From: Hoyosella rhizosphaerae
GTDB taxonomy: Bacteria > Actinomycetota > Actinomycetes > Mycobacteriales > Mycobacteriaceae
NCBI RefSeq assembly: GCF_014643175.1
Contig: NZ_BMJH01000001.1
Location: 558,001-622,000 of the forward strand
Length of the DNA: 64,000 nucleotides
Direction of reading: 5' to 3'
Shown: piece by piece, positions 63,000 through 64,000 of the stretch
Position numbering within the stretch: position 1 is the stretch's first letter
How the letters are laid out: each line of letters opens with the position of its first letter
Translations under genes and position numbers: made by a program
Notes under the pieces: model-generated
Seen by the model: the letters and a program-made list of their open reading frames with translations, nothing else
Told to the model about the DNA's origin: nothing
The model's database searches: none

Positions 63000-64000
63000 T
63001 CACATCAGTCCTGCGTAGCCAAGTCCAGCCCCGACCGCCGCCATTACTAGCACCGTCGAAGCTGCCGTGATCGATGTGCCAACAGCTGTCTTGCGCCAAC
63101 CTTGTCGTTCAGCATCATTCGCCACCAAAGCGGGCACCATCAGGGTTGCCACCGTCATTCCTCGCCACGGGATGTACTCGGCGTTTGTGAGGACAATCAG
63201 GAAAATCTCCACTGTCCACCCGACAAGCGCAGCGACAAGAAGCATCGAGGCCAATTTTCGGCGGCCAAAGATCAGTAACCGCGGCATTAGTACTTTCGTC
63301 ACGATCAGCCAGGTGATCAGGGCGACCGCAACTGTGAATGCAAGATCGGCCCAACGCGGGCTAATCAGGGCTACGTAGGCGCCCGTAATAAACCCGCCTG
63401 AGCGTACGCCGAGTTTTCCGTACACCGCCATGCCAATTAGGACACTTACGGCAACCGCGCCAAAGAGCAATTCGCGGGGAAATCCGGTGACGGAGCCAAT
63501 CTCCCTCACAAGGCTGAGGTCATCGCCCGGCGACAAAGACAACACCGAGTTGAAAGCAACAAGGAATAAAGCCAGCGCGACGCTCACGATGGTGACAGCG
63601 ATCAGCGTTTTCCGAACACCCTGCCGTGCGATGTCATGGGCCACAATTCCCGGGAGCAGGAAACCAATCCCTCCGAGGGTAGCGAGCCATGGATCGACAT
63701 CACCGAAGACGGACGCGAAGGTGGTAAAAAGGGCGCCAAAAGCGAGGCCCACTAGCACTTCGATTTCAAATTTTCTGCGACCGTACAGGATGAATCGTTT
63801 TGCGATCAGAATCGTGACGACGAAGTACGTCAGGATTCCGCCGACGAGAGTCATCATCACAGAGAGTGGGGTGAACATGCTGATCGCGAGGTACCCAGGG
63901 ACGATGGCGCCACCTGTTGTGAGGTGGGTGCGTTCGTACATCAGCACACTAAGAATCACGCCCAGAACTACTGCTACCCGTACGATTTCGGGGGCGAATG
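63000..64000 (-). CDS. pgsC: PgsC/CapC-like membrane protein, duplicated (5' end outside window)
   Basis: The frame is open to the window edge: FAPEIVRVAVVLG precedes LMYERTHLTTGGAIVPGYLA, the usual PgsC N terminus. Over 330 residues it has two related halves, each with a GRRK segment (YGRRKFEIEVLVGLAFG; FGRRKLASMLLVAALVG) and a GMTVATLMVPALVANDAERQ / FLLPGIVAHDIARQG pair. Bacillus PgsC is about 150 residues, so this is a tandem duplication in one chain. It would act in the membrane with PgsB (not in window) to make the polymer. Confidence 0.88.
   Translation of the reverse strand, partial: FAPEIVRVAVVLGVILSVLMYERTHLTTGGAIVPGYLAISMFTPLSVMMTLVGGILTYFVVTILIAKRFILYGRRKFEIEVLVGLAFGALFTTFASVFGDVDPWLATLGGIGFLLPGIVAHDIARQGVRKTLIAVTIVSVALALFLVAFNSVLSLSPGDDLSLVREIGSVTGFPRELLFGAVAVSVLIGMAVYGKLGVRSGGFITGAYVALISPRWADLAFTVAVALITWLIVTKVLMPRLLIFGRRKLASMLLVAALVGWTVEIFLIVLTNAEYIPWRGMTVATLMVPALVANDAERQGWRKTAVGTSITAASTVLVMAAVGAGLGYAGLM

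Overview
The window looks like chromosome from a GC-rich actinobacterium, probably a mycolic-acid-type (Mycobacteriales/Corynebacteriales) lineage. The support is a WS/DGAT wax-ester acyltransferase, a two-domain mycobacterial-style fatty acyl-CoA reductase in operon with a flavin monooxygenase, a biotin ECF transporter behind a BioQ-like repressor with tandem 13-bp dyads, many TetR/SDR/monooxygenase pairs, and Actinobacteria-specific DUF families (DUF6226, DUF6745, DUF2505, DUF4173). The lineage is inferred from gene content; the window has no rRNA, tRNA or core phylogenetic marker.

Layout. 0-5 kb: a truncated HxlR regulator diverges from a quinone-oxidoreductase / alpha-beta hydrolase / FAD-monooxygenase series, which converges on a DapA-family lyase. 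5-10 kb: DUF6226, a hydrolase, a Baeyer-Villiger-type monooxygenase, and a DGPF (YCII) protein with its ECF42-type sigma factor. 10-19 kb: an autoinhibited Fic protein, an OmpR/histidine-kinase pair whose kinase frame runs on into a DUF4173 membrane protein, an SDR, an aquaporin, a small ATPase, a frameshifted transglutaminase-like gene and a tautomerase. 19-23 kb: a lactococcin-972-group ABC exporter with a LuxR-type regulator. 23-28 kb: TetR/SDR and TetR/acyl-CoA dehydrogenase divergent pairs. 28-36 kb is the most accessory part. It has a protein with a GyrA-like tail, a DUF6745 gene, a TetR-SDR operon with a GATAC operator, a TPR protein, and decayed fragments (ABC-F ATPase, AbrB/MazE antitoxin). 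Two short ORFs there share a 55-bp leader. 36-45 kb: a large LuxR (LAL) regulator, a cupin, a BBE-like FAD oxidase, an AlkZ/YcaQ-like DNA glycosylase homologue preceded by two 87-bp structured repeats, and WS/DGAT. 45-52 kb: a TSUP transporter, DUF2505, SRPBCC, PhoX, bioQ-like/bioYMN and a small Cys-rich protein. 52-59 kb: DJ-1/PfpI, acyl-CoA reductase plus FMO, ArsR/SRPBCC with a 14-bp perfect operator dyad, RNase HI, an LLM oxidoreductase and a RibD-type reductase. 59-64 kb: two NlpC/P60 hydrolases, CapA and a tandem-duplicated PgsC (cut by the window edge), which together look like a poly-gamma-glutamate-type capsule cluster.

The most unusual signals are not protein genes. A ~58-bp inverted-repeat element occurs three times (about 4.86, 23.17 and 52.85 kb) in three different gene contexts. 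A pair of ~87-bp repeats with nested dyads precedes the AlkZ-like gene. A 55-bp leader sits in front of two unrelated mini-ORFs. Starts were chosen from Shine-Dalgarno spacing and family alignment; two genes (17117 and 33927) appear to use TTG.
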